Below, piece after piece: positions 34,001-42,900 of a stretch of DNA of 64,000 bases. The DNA is taken from contig DATMRT010000009.1 in assembly GCA_035565975.1 (NCBI GenBank), forward strand, positions 35,249 to 99,248, given 5' to 3'. The notes under the pieces are model-generated. The model ran no database searches. It was not told where the DNA came from and saw nothing but the letters and a program-made list of their open reading frames with translations. The stretch is from Ga0077530 sp035565975. Lineage in GTDB: Bacteria; Pseudomonadota; Alphaproteobacteria; Rhizobiales; Hyphomicrobiaceae. Both the position numbers and the translations under genes were made by a program. Numbering within the stretch: position 1 is the first letter of the stretch; every line of letters begins with the position of its first letter.

Positions 34001-35833
34001 TCAAGCCTGGGTAGTGCCGGCGGATAGCGAAAAGGAAAAGGCGGTCCCTCTCGGGGACATTGGCGAAGCCCACAATCGGCCGCCGTGCGCTTCGATGATC
34101 GAGCGGCAGATCGCCAGTCCAAGGCCCATGCCACTTGATTTCGTCGTGAAGAACGGGTCGAAGATTCGATCGGCGTGCGACGGATCGATGCCTTCGCCGG
34201 TATCTGCGATCGTGATGATGAGAGTGTTGTGTTCTCCAGGCGTCGAGCTTATGCGGAGCCGCTTCGGCGCATCTTGCCGCCGCATTGCGTCGACGGCGTT
34301 TGTCGTCAGGTTCAAGATGACCTGTTCGAGCTGAACCCGATCGCCGAGCACCTCCGGCACCCCGCTCGCAAGATCGAGCTGCAGTGCAATCTGCTCCGCG
34401 CTTATCGTGTCCTGCAGATGCCCCACGACATCCTCTATCAACCCGTTCACTGAAAGTAGCGTCTTCGGCCGGGCATCTCTCCGGACCATTGAGCGGACAC
34501 TTGCGATGATTTCGCTGGCGAGGTGTCCATCTCGCCTGATGCGGCCGAGAGCCTCCTTCACCTTTTCCAGATCGGGCGAGGGGTTCGCCAGCCACCGCAG
34601 GCCGGCGCCGGAGTTCGTGACGATCGCGCCCAAGGGCTGGTTGATCTCGTGGGCAATCGAGGCCGCCATAGCTCCCATCGTGGTCAGTTGCGTGGCGCGC
34701 GCAAACTCCTGGGCCTGGGCCGTCTCTCGCTCGCGCGCGGCGGACAGCTCTTCGAGCATGTCGTTGAACGCGGTCGTGACGCGGCCGATCTCATCCTTGC
34801 TCCGGTAGCCCGCCCTCAGGCTGTAGTCCTTCGTGCTGCGCACTTCCGATGCGACCGCCTCCAGCTGCTTGAGGGGCGGGACGATGTGGCGATGGGTCAG
34901 GAGCGCGGCGATGAAGCTCAGCACGGAAAATGCGCCGATCAAGGCGAGGCCGGCGAGCAGCCTGCGGATCATGGACGAGACGCGCATGTGCAGCAGCCGA
35001 TCCAGCTCGGCCTGAGCAGCAGCCCAGGCCGTGAGCGCGCTCTCGGCTGTCTGGTGTTGGAACTGATGGATTGCCGGCATGTCCCTGGCATCGATGCCGG
35101 CGACGCTCACGCGCACGGCACCCATATACGATTGTAGGCCCGTGCGGAGTGTCGTGAACTTCGGCCCGAGGTTCTTCATCAGGCTGGCGTCGGGATTTCC
35201 GCGTTGCGCGGACTCGAGATTGTGGTGGATCTCGTCGGACGTCGATCGAAGCAGACCCATGAGCATCGACAGCCGGCCTTCCATCATGCCTGCTGGCTCG
35301 TGGCCGCGAACACCGGCTTCAAAATAGCTCTGCAGCTCGGCGAGACGGGTCATGAACGCCGGGATTTTGATCATGGTAATGCTGTGAAGATAGTAGGTAT
35401 CCAGATCCGGATCGAGCGTGAGATTTGAATCCTCGCTGATGCGCGTAATCAATTCCTGTCCCTTGGCGAGGACCTCAGTGAGCAGCGAACTGCGTTTCGA
35501 GATATCCTCGTTCGTCCAGTACTTGCGGAGCATGGCGGCCCAGTCCTGCGCGAGCGCCGTTGTCTGGAGCCGGTGGGAAGCTCGGCCATCCGCCTCGACC
35601 AGAGCGGTCAGGAGCTCGCTCTGTCGTGCTTCCCCGGCCGGCGAGGGCGCAAGGAGTGCCGAATAGATGGCGCGCACTGTTGTCAGATACTCGGTGCCGA
35701 CGAGCTCCTTGCGTGCAAAATCGATGGCGATTTTCTTTTCTGCGATCAGGGAATAGATGGGGGCGATGGTCGACACCAAGAGCGCACCCCACAAGATCAG
35801 CAGCTTGGTGCGAATTGGCAGGTTCTTGAACAT
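34001..35833 (-). CDS. Membrane sensor histidine kinase
   Basis: 610 residues; GAGGTCGC precedes the ATG. TM1 is about residues 9-30, a long helical periplasmic sensor runs from about 31 to 288, and TM2 is 289-312. HAMP follows, then the phosphoacceptor His395 in MAASIAHEINQPLGAIVTNS (the HxxxQP variant typical of FixL/NtrB-like kinases), and the ATP-binding domain with NLTTNAVDAMR, IADTGEGIDPSHADRIFDPF and GMGLGLAICRSIIEAHGG. The sensor lacks PAS or recognisable ligand motifs. A FixJ-like regulator and a lone receiver, likely partners, are encoded 1.7-2.8 kb upstream on the same strand. Confidence 0.93.
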   Translation of the reverse strand: MFKNLPIRTKLLILWGALLVSTIAPIYSLIAEKKIAIDFARKELVGTEYLTTVRAIYSALLAPSPAGEARQSELLTALVEADGRASHRLQTTALAQDWAAMLRKYWTNEDISKRSSLLTEVLAKGQELITRISEDSNLTLDPDLDTYYLHSITMIKIPAFMTRLAELQSYFEAGVRGHEPAGMMEGRLSMLMGLLRSTSDEIHHNLESAQRGNPDASLMKNLGPKFTTLRTGLQSYMGAVRVSVAGIDARDMPAIHQFQHQTAESALTAWAAAQAELDRLLHMRVSSMIRRLLAGLALIGAFSVLSFIAALLTHRHIVPPLKQLEAVASEVRSTKDYSLRAGYRSKDEIGRVTTAFNDMLEELSAARERETAQAQEFARATQLTTMGAMAASIAHEINQPLGAIVTNSGAGLRWLANPSPDLEKVKEALGRIRRDGHLASEIIASVRSMVRRDARPKTLLSVNGLIEDVVGHLQDTISAEQIALQLDLASGVPEVLGDRVQLEQVILNLTTNAVDAMRRQDAPKRLRISSTPGEHNTLIITIADTGEGIDPSHADRIFDPFFTTKSSGMGLGLAICRSIIEAHGGRLWASPMSPRGTAFSFSLSAGTTQA

Positions 35834-36109
35834 GCGACCTCATGCTGGCCTGTCCGGCGAGGTATCAGCTCATATCCGCACCAAAGAGAACGTCCATACG
35901 GGCAGTGCTGACGATCCCGCACATTGCCCTTGCAGGCAATTGCCGCAGACGCCTCGGGCCGTAATTTTTTCGAATGGCTTAACGTGGCGAGAGTATTTCA
36001 CTGGGCGCAGCCGCAGGCTGCAGCTCGAACATTCCATGGCCGACCAGATGCGCCGATTGCGACACACGCCTGGACCGCCGGCCCGCCACGTGTGCTCCGA
36101 GCAAGTCTG

Positions 36110-37216
36110 TTATGGGCGCCGAGCTCCGAAAGCGGGCGCGTTCTGGAGGGCATCCCGGGTCGTGTCGACGACAAGACGTGCGCCGGAGCTGTGCTGCTCT
36201 CGATGCAGGACGCCAAACGGTATTGCGATGTTCTTGGCGCCGAGGCCGAGATCGCGGTTGATCGCAACAACGGCGGCATTGAACCTTCCGTCGGCTCCGA
36301 TGAGCACATCCTCGATCGTGCCCAGCCTCTCGCCCGCTCGATTGTAGATATCCTTGTTGAAATAGCCACCTATCGAGATCCAATCGTCGCCTGCATTGGC
36401 AATGAAGGTGGATGAGGCACTGGTGACCTTTTGTGCGGTTGCGGTGATTGTCTTGCCTGCTCGCGGCGTCTCGCCAATCCGGGTAGGGCCGCTCGGTAGC
36501 AAAAGCCACCAGATGAGGGCGTACCACCAGACGAAGCCGAGGACGATAAGCACGGGCAGCGCCCACGCGGACCACTCTCCGCCCGCAGCTTCGCGTTCCA
36601 CGCCGTCGCCCATAATCTGCATTGTTGAATGTCTGGGAGACAGACTATCCGGCCAGCGCAACGAGGCCGAACGTGGTCCCGTATCCACGGCGAGGTCATC
36701 CTCGAGCAATTCATTCAGACCGCTGGGCATGGCCGCGACGATCCCTTGCCTCTCGTTATTGAGCAAACGGCGCAGTCCTTCGACACCCAAATCAGAGACA
36801 CGCCATTCCCTGCCGAGAATGCCCAAGACTATGGGTGTGAGCAGGCCCATCAATGTCTTTGCTGATCGTTCTCCAATGCCGGTGTAGCTGCCGACGATCC
36901 AGGCCATTTGCCTGACGAGGCTCGTCCCGAGCAGCGCTGACAAAACGCTTCGGCCCCTGAGCTCGAACTCCGGTAGCTCGCCGAGATTGCCCGGAAGGGC
37001 GGACAGTGTGTCGGAAGTTTGTGCGGCAATGGCGCTCGACAATCGCGAGGCGCCGCCGGGCTTGTCGGCGAGATCGACCAGCGCGCTCAGCAGCGCTGGC
37101 ACCACGGCTTCGATTGCCATTTGCCCGCTGGCGCGATCGAGTTCCGCAGCGGATGATATCCTTTCGACAAGCTCGGGCGTCAGAAAATGCGCTATTTCCA
37201 ATACGATGTCAGTCAT
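36110..37216 (-). CDS. DUF937 / transmembrane / PRC-barrel fusion protein
   Basis: 368 residues from the ATG at 37216, with GGAGG 4 bases upstream. The N-terminal part, about 1-180 (ELDRASGQMAIEAVVPALLSAL, GLLTPIVLGILGREW), looks like a DUF937 domain. A transmembrane stretch WALPVLIVLGFVWWYALIWWLL is at about 255-278, and the C-terminus (about 300-360: DIYNRAGERLGTIEDVLIG, AVVAINRDLGLGAKNIAIPF) is a PRC-barrel. PRC domains occur in RimM and photosynthetic reaction centres and often in stress proteins. A membrane-tethered adaptor is possible, but the function is unknown. It sits between a kinase and two response regulators. Confidence 0.75.
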   Translation of the reverse strand: MTDIVLEIAHFLTPELVERISSAAELDRASGQMAIEAVVPALLSALVDLADKPGGASRLSSAIAAQTSDTLSALPGNLGELPEFELRGRSVLSALLGTSLVRQMAWIVGSYTGIGERSAKTLMGLLTPIVLGILGREWRVSDLGVEGLRRLLNNERQGIVAAMPSGLNELLEDDLAVDTGPRSASLRWPDSLSPRHSTMQIMGDGVEREAAGGEWSAWALPVLIVLGFVWWYALIWWLLLPSGPTRIGETPRAGKTITATAQKVTSASSTFIANAGDDWISIGGYFNKDIYNRAGERLGTIEDVLIGADGRFNAAVVAINRDLGLGAKNIAIPFGVLHREQHSSGARLVVDTTRDALQNAPAFGARRP

Positions 37217-37520
37217 CAGGCCTCCATCGTTCTTCGATCTCGCACGGTCCTCAAAAATACTGAAGTCAATGCGCACGGCAGCACCTTCTGCGATGCTGTT
37301 CTCGTCTGGCAAATATCGGCCAGGTTCGGCTACGCAGCGTCCCATCGGCAAACTGCTCCAACGTCGTTCACCACGTCGTCGCACTGGTATGGCGTATGGA
37401 GGTCCGTTGAATCGATTGTGCGCGTGTATCGGCCCCTTAGCCCTGTCGGAGGTGTGGTTTATTCCAAAGGATAAGGCGCGCGGCTTGAAGCGGAGGGCCG
37501 GACTTGGCCGGCGGCAGAGC
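37217..37520. other. Gap between lone receiver and DUF937/PRC gene
   Basis: 304 bases. Both flanking genes are on the minus strand, so this should contain the promoter of the DUF937/PRC gene. No clear -35/-10, EcfG-type or inverted-repeat operator was seen, and no small ORF is convincing. Confidence 0.3.
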
Positions 37521-37940
37521 CTAGTGCTCTGCAGGCTCGATGCTGTGCCCGTTGAGAGCGCCTTCGAGACAGGAGATGAGACTCTCCTCCCTCACGGGTT
37601 TTGTGAGGAAGCAGCGCACGCCCAGATCGAGCGCCGTCGTACGCACGTGAGCCTCGGGATGCGCCGTTACGACAATGGCCGGAATGCGATATCCGACATT
37701 GAGCAGATGGCGCAGCAACTCCAGTCCACTCAGGCCGGTCATGCGTACATCGGTGACCAGGCACGACGTGTGCGCCAGCTGCTCCGAGCCGAGGAATGCC
37801 TCCGCTGACGCGAATGCCGCGGCCTTGTACCCATATGCTTCCAGAAGGCTCATCGTGGCCTCGCGGATCGATGGGTCGTCGTCAACAATCGAGATGAGTG
37901 AAGAGTTGGCCAATGCACACCACCAAATGACGGCCTGCAT
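37521..37940 (-). CDS. Single-domain response regulator (receiver only)
   Basis: 139 residues from the ATG at 37940; TTG starts nearby are possible. ISIVDDDPSIREATMSLLEAYG gives the acidic pocket, SCLVTDVRMTGLSGLELL the phosphoacceptor Asp, AIVVTAHPEA the Thr and CFLTKPVREESL the Lys. No output domain follows. This FixJ-N-like receiver could act as a phosphate sink or shuttle for the nearby kinase or hybrid kinases. It lies 52 bases downstream of the FixJ-like regulator on the same strand. Confidence 0.88.
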   Translation of the reverse strand: MQAVIWWCALANSSLISIVDDDPSIREATMSLLEAYGYKAAAFASAEAFLGSEQLAHTSCLVTDVRMTGLSGLELLRHLLNVGYRIPAIVVTAHPEAHVRTTALDLGVRCFLTKPVREESLISCLEGALNGHSIEPAEH

Positions 37941-37992
37941 CAAATAGGGAGAAGCGCGCCAACTAGAAACTATACATAGGTTTAGAGAAATC

Positions 37993-38628
37993 TCAGCCGG
38001 CGCCGTGAGGGCCGAGGTCCTGCACCATCCTGATCACGCTCGCCAGCGATTTGGCTCCCATCTTTCTCATCGCATTGGCGCGGTGCACTTTGACCGTAAT
38101 CTCGGTTACGCCAAGTTCGCCTGCGATCTGCTTGTTCATCAGACCCGTACTCACGAGCGTGATGACCTGCTGCTCTCGGGGGGTCAACGACTCGAAGCGG
38201 GACCGCAGATCCGCTACAGACCTGAGCTGGCGACGGCGCACACGATCCATCTCCAAGCCTTGCTGCACGGCATCAAGCAGATCCTGATCTCGGAACGGCT
38301 TGGTAAGGAACTCCACAGCGCCAGCCTTTATCGCCTTTACGGTCATCGGGATATCGCCGTGGCCGGTGATGAACACGATCGGCATGCGAATATCCGCTTC
38401 GGCAAAGTGTGCCTGCAAGTCCAGCCCGCTCATTCCCGGAAGCCTGACATCCAGCACCAGGCAACTCGGGCAGTCCGCCATCTTGCCGCCGAGGAACTCC
38501 AGCACCGAGCCAAACGCTTTGGCGCGCAAACCCACCGACTCGAACAGAGCGATAAGCGCCTCGCGCATGGACGCATCGTCCTCGATGACGAAAATCATCG
38601 ACTGAGCGTTGTCATGACCGGACGTCAC
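37993..38628 (-). CDS. FixJ/NodW-like response regulator with LuxR HTH
   Basis: 211 residues from a GTG at 38628, with AGGTGACTC upstream. The receiver domain has IFVIEDDASMREAL, CLVLDVRLPGMSG (phosphoacceptor Asp), FITGHGDIPMTVKAIKAGA and FLTKPFRDQDLL. A LuxR-type HTH follows (about 145-205: LTPREQQVITLVSTGLMNKQIAGELGV, ITVKVHRANAMRKMGA). The GTG overlaps the stop of a small upstream ORF by one codon (GTGA), suggesting coupling. The cognate kinase is probably the one at 34001-35833, whose His-box is of the FixL type; this is inferred, not shown. Confidence 0.93.
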   Translation of the reverse strand: MTSGHDNAQSMIFVIEDDASMREALIALFESVGLRAKAFGSVLEFLGGKMADCPSCLVLDVRLPGMSGLDLQAHFAEADIRMPIVFITGHGDIPMTVKAIKAGAVEFLTKPFRDQDLLDAVQQGLEMDRVRRRQLRSVADLRSRFESLTPREQQVITLVSTGLMNKQIAGELGVTEITVKVHRANAMRKMGAKSLASVIRMVQDLGPHGAG

Positions 38629-38879
38629 GAGTCACCTGAGGCTAGGCGGAGTGAGGCGAACAGCTTCCGACGCGACCCGCGCGGCAGAACCGAAATCCAC
38701 AGTACTATGGAAATCAGCATACCGTACGGCGTGGCGTTAGAACAGCGGCCGTACTCTTCGGTTAACGGAGCTTCTGTGCGCTTGCGCAAGGCATCGGCGA
38801 TATGCTCGACGGCGGCAGGTGCCTCGAAGCTTGCGTTCACGTGCTGCAGGTCGCGCGAGCGCCGCATACAAGAAGCCAT
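38625..38879 (-). CDS. Possible small membrane protein coupled to FixJ-like regulator
   Basis: 84 codons from an ATG at 38879 with GAGGGG nine bases upstream, ending in a TGA that overlaps the GTG start of the response regulator (GTGA). The sequence has a polar N-terminal half (SFEAPAAVEHIADALRKR, TEAPLTEEYG) and a single hydrophobic segment YGMLISIVLWISVLP followed by a basic tail. The exact start/stop overlap and good ribosome site support reality. No family is recognised. It could modulate the kinase or regulator. It needs conservation evidence. Confidence 0.4.
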   Translation of the reverse strand: MASCMRRSRDLQHVNASFEAPAAVEHIADALRKRTEAPLTEEYGRCSNATPYGMLISIVLWISVLPRGSRRKLFASLRLASGDS

Positions 38880-38981
38880 CGCCAAGGCCCCTCGTTGGTT
38901 TCGCGCGCTCTTTCGGACGGCGCAACGAGGGTTGCCACCGCTCAGCTCTGTGGTTATTGACGGTATCGAGCTGAGGGAAGG

Positions 38982-39359
38982 ATGTCAGCGAACGAGCTCA
39001 TACCGCAGGATGTCAGCGATTTCCTGCTGAAGACGATCGCGTCGGTCGCGGAACTCGAGGCGCTGCTGCTCATGCGTCGCGAGATGGTGTCGTGGAGCCC
39101 AGAAACTCTGGCGCAGCGCCTCTATGTCCCGCCTGCCGAGGCCGAGCTCGTCCTGCGCGCTCTCATGAGCCTTGGCTTCGTCGTTCAGGACGATGAGGGC
39201 TACCGGTACGAATGCGTGGCGCCGGAGCTCGATCGCATGGTCGAGCGGATCGCGGAAGTCTATGCGCGCCAGCTCATTCCAGTAACCAAGCTCATTCATG
39301 ACCATGGCCGCCGGATCCGACGTTTTGCGGACGCCTTCAGGTTGCGGAGAGACTCCTGA
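38982..39359 (+). CDS. Small winged-helix-like protein
   Basis: 125 residues. The segment EALLLMRREMVSWSPETLAQRLYVPPAEAELVLRALMSLGFVVQDDEGYRY reads like a winged helix (recognition helix then wing), followed by an amphipathic helix ELDRMVERIAEVYARQL. The ATG follows GAGGGAAGG. The gene starts a plus-strand group with two DUF5985 membrane proteins and the giant hybrid kinase. DNA binding is likely but not certain, and the C-terminal helix could dimerise. Confidence 0.65.
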   Translation: MSANELIPQDVSDFLLKTIASVAELEALLLMRREMVSWSPETLAQRLYVPPAEAELVLRALMSLGFVVQDDEGYRYECVAPELDRMVERIAEVYARQLIPVTKLIHDHGRRIRRFADAFRLRRDS

Positions 39360-39361
39360 TC

Positions 39362-39619
39362 ATGGCGATGCTCATATACGGCCTATGTGCTCTGACCGCT
39401 TTCGCCTGCGCTTGCCTCCTGCTCCGGGCTTACGCGCGCAGCCAATACCGACTGCTGCTTTGGAGCGGTCTCTGCTTCGTGGGCCTCACCATGAACAATG
39501 TCTTTTTGATAGCTGACAAGCTCGTCTTTCCCGACATCGACTTTGGAATGGCGCGGTCGATGAGCGCTCTGGCGGCTATGGTTGTTCTGATCTATGGCCT
39601 TGTTTGGGATGCGGAATAG
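39362..39619 (+). CDS. DUF5985-like small membrane protein 1
   Basis: 85 residues with three hydrophobic segments (AMLIYGLCALTAFACACLLL, LLWSGLCFVGLTMNNVFLIA, SALAAMVVLIYGLVW). SQYRLLLWSGLCFVGLTMNNV matches the pattern of DUF5985 proteins. It starts 2 bases after the winged-helix gene stop and ends directly against the second membrane gene (TAG-ATG). The pair may form a membrane sensor or anchor for the downstream soluble hybrid kinase, which is an inference from gene order. Confidence 0.65.
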   Translation: MAMLIYGLCALTAFACACLLLRAYARSQYRLLLWSGLCFVGLTMNNVFLIADKLVFPDIDFGMARSMSALAAMVVLIYGLVWDAE

Positions 39620-39883
39620 ATGACTGACGTGATCTCAGGCGCGGTCGCGATGGCATCGGCGGTTGCTGCGTTGTTCTTCCTCAAGTACTGGCGGCAGACG
39701 CGTGACCGGTTCTTCATCATGTTCGCCCTCGCGTTTGCGATCGACAGTGCGGGGCGCCTTGTGCTCGCCATGATCGGGGCCGCTGAGGATTTTGAGCCCT
39801 ACGCCTATCTCACACGGCTCCTGACGTTCGCGCTCATCATTGCGGCCGTGATCGACAAGAACAGCTCACAAAATTTGCACTGA
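39620..39883 (+). CDS. DUF5985-like small membrane protein 2
   Basis: 87 residues, three hydrophobic segments (DVISGAVAMASAVAALFFLKY, FFIMFALAFAIDSAGRLVLA, LLTFALIIAAVID). It shares layout and the KYWRQTRDRFFIMFALAFAI core with its neighbour, so the two are likely paralogues or heteromeric partners. The start codon immediately follows the upstream stop. An EcfG-type promoter begins 5 bases after its stop, so the kinase can also be transcribed separately. Confidence 0.65.
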   Translation: MTDVISGAVAMASAVAALFFLKYWRQTRDRFFIMFALAFAIDSAGRLVLAMIGAAEDFEPYAYLTRLLTFALIIAAVIDKNSSQNLH

Positions 39884-39887
39884 CCCC

Positions 39888-39912
39888 GGAACTGGACCGC
39901 TCGGCCGACGTT
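39888..39912 (+). promoter_or_regulatory. EcfG-type (general stress sigma factor) promoter before giant kinase
   Basis: GGAAC (39888-39892), 16 bases, CGTT (39909-39912) is a perfect match to the alphaproteobacterial EcfG/sigma-T consensus. Transcription would start near 39920, about 60 bases before the kinase ATG. Confidence 0.7.
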
Positions 39913-39981
39913 TAGCGGTCAGCGGACTTGCGGCCCGCGCGCGTATTCGCGCCATCGCGCAGCAGTGTAGGGGGAGTACGA

Positions 39982-42900
39982 ATGAGTGAGCCAGCAGACG
40001 GCGTCACTACGGTGGGGGCTCGCATTCCGCACACCGGGCTCGTCGATCTTCTCGCAGCACTCCAAGCCGTCCGAGACGGCGATTTCTCAGTCCGAATGCC
40101 CGGCGATCACGCCGGCATTTACGGCAAAGTCTGCGATACGCTGAACGAGATCGTCTCCGCCAATGCGCGTATGGCGCATCAGCTCCAAACCATCGGCCAG
40201 GTAGTTGGCAAGGACGGCCAAACGCGTCGGCGCGTGCGGCTCGGCATAGCGAGCGGCGCCTGGGGCGAAATGGAGCACTCGGTCAACGCGCTGATCGACG
40301 ACCTCCTATGGCCGACAAGCGAGGTGACGCGAAGCATCGAGGCGGTGGCGCAAGGCAACCTCCTGCAGACCATGAGACTCGAGGTCGACGGTCGCCGCCT
40401 GAAGGGTGAATTCCTCCGCACGGCAACGATCGTCAATACGATGATCAAGCAGTTGTCGGTCTTTACGTCAGAGGTGACGCGCGTCGCTCGAGAGGTGGGC
40501 ACAGACGGAAAGCTCGGTGGCCAGGCGCAAGTTCGGGAGGTGACGGGCGTCTGGAAGGATCTGACGGAAAGCGTCAACTCCATGGCGTCGAACCTCACAG
40601 CCCAGGTTCGCAATATCGCGGAGGTCACGATCGCGGTCGCCAACGGTGACCTCTCCAAGAAGATCACTGTCGATGTTCGTGGCGAAATTCTGCAGCTCAA
40701 GGAGGCCATCAATACGATGGTCGATCAGCTTCGGTCATTCGCGGCCGAAGTGACGCGCGTCGCGCGTGAAGTGGGCACCGAAGGCCGGCTCGGTGGGCAG
40801 GCGGTTGTTCCCGGCGTTGGCGGCACCTGGAAGGATCTCACCGACAACGTGAACCTTCTGGCGGCAAATCTCACCACGCAGGTGCGTAACATCGCCGAGG
40901 TGACGACGGCTGTCGCCCGCGGTGACCTTTCGCGCAAGATTACGGTCGATGTGCGCGGCGAGATCCTCGAGCTCAAGAATACCATCAACACGATGGTGGA
41001 CCAGCTCAACGGCTTCGCTTCGGAGGTGACGCGCGTCGCGCGAGAAGTGGGAACCGAGGGCCAGCTCGGGGGGCAGGCGATAGTTCCCGGCGTCGCCGGT
41101 ACGTGGAAGGACCTCACGGACAACGTCAACTCGATGGCCGGCAACCTGACGGGGCAGGTTCGTAACATCGCCGAGGTTGCGACCGCCATCGCCAACGGCG
41201 ATCTCTCCAAACAGATTACCGTCAATGTGTCCGGTGAAATGCTGCAGCTTAAGGAGACCATCAACACGATGGTCGACCAGCTGAACGGTTTCGCCTCGGA
41301 AGTCACGCGTGTTGCGCGCGAGGTGGGCACCGAGGGGCGTCTCGGCGGCCAGGCCGATGTGCGTGGCGTTGCCGGCACATGGAAGGACCTCACCGACAAC
41401 GTCAACTCGATGGCGTCGAACCTCACGACGCAGGTTCGCAATATCGCCGAGGTCTCGACGGCGATTGCGACGGGCGATCTCTCGAAGAAGATCGATGTCG
41501 ATGCCCGCGGTGAGGTGCTCGAGCTCAAGGAGACCATCAATACGATGGTCGACCAGCTCAATGCCTTCGCCGGCGAGGTGACGCGCGTCGCGCGCGAGGT
41601 CGGCACAGAAGGCAAGCTCGGCGGGCAGGCGACCGTGCGCGGTGTCGCGGGCACATGGAAAGACCTGACCGACAACGTCAACTCGATGGCCAGCAATCTC
41701 ACCGGGCAGGTCCGCAGCATTGCCGAAGTCGCGACCGCGGTCGCGCAGGGTGATCTCTCGAAGAAAATTTCGGTCAGTGCGAGCGGCGAGATCCTGACAC
41801 TCGCGCAGACGTTCAACACGATGGTCGATCAGTTGAACGCCTTCGCCGCCGAGGTGACGCGCGTCGCGCGCGAAGTCGGCACGGACGGAAAGCTCGGCGG
41901 GCAGGCCGTCGTTCCAGGCGTTGCCGGCACATGGAAGGACTTGACCGACAGCGTCAATTCCATGGCCGGCAATCTCACGGCCCAGGTCCGCAACATCGCC
42001 GAGGTCGCGACCGCGATCGCGCGCGGTGACCTCTCGAGCAAGATCACGGTCGATGTGCAGGGTGAGATCCTTCAATTGAAGGAAACCCTCAATACCATGG
42101 TCGATCAGCTCAACCGCTTCGCGGGCGAGGTGACGCGCGTCGCGCGCGAGGTCGGCACGGAGGGCCGGCTCGGCGGTCAGGCCAACGTTCCAGGCGTTGC
42201 CGGCACTTGGAAAGATCTGACCGACAGCGTCAACTCGATGGCCTCGAACTTGACGGCGCAGGTCCGCAACATCGCCGAAGTGACGACGGCCGTGGCGCGG
42301 GGTGATCTGTCGCGCAAGATCACCGTCGATGTGAAGGGCGAAATTCTCGAGCTGAAGAACACCATCAACACGATGGTGGATCAGCTCAACTCGTTCGCAT
42401 CGGAGGTGACGCGCGTCGCGCGCGAGGTCGGCACCGAGGGCAAGCTCGGCGGACAGGCTGCCGTCCCCGATGTCGCCGGCACGTGGAAGGACCTGACCGA
42501 CAGCGTCAATTTCATGGCCGGCAATCTTACGGCGCAGGTCCGCAATATCGCCGAGGTCGCTACCGCCATCGCAAGCGGTGATCTCTCCAAGAAGATCACC
42601 GTCGACGTGCGTGGCGAGATCCTGCAGCTCAAGGAAACATTGAATACGATGGTCGAGCAGCTTCGGTCGTTCGCGGCCGAGGTGACGCGCGTCGCGCGCG
42701 AAGTCGGCACCGAGGGGCGGCTCGGAGGCCAGGCCGTCGTGCCGGGCGTCGATGGCACTTGGAAGGACCTTACCGATAACGTCAACCTGCTCGCCGCCAA
42801 TCTCACGACCCAGGTCCGCAATATTGCCGAAGTGACGACCGCCGTGGCGCGAGGCGATCTGTCGCGCAAGATCACCGTCGATGTGAAGGGTGAAATTCTC

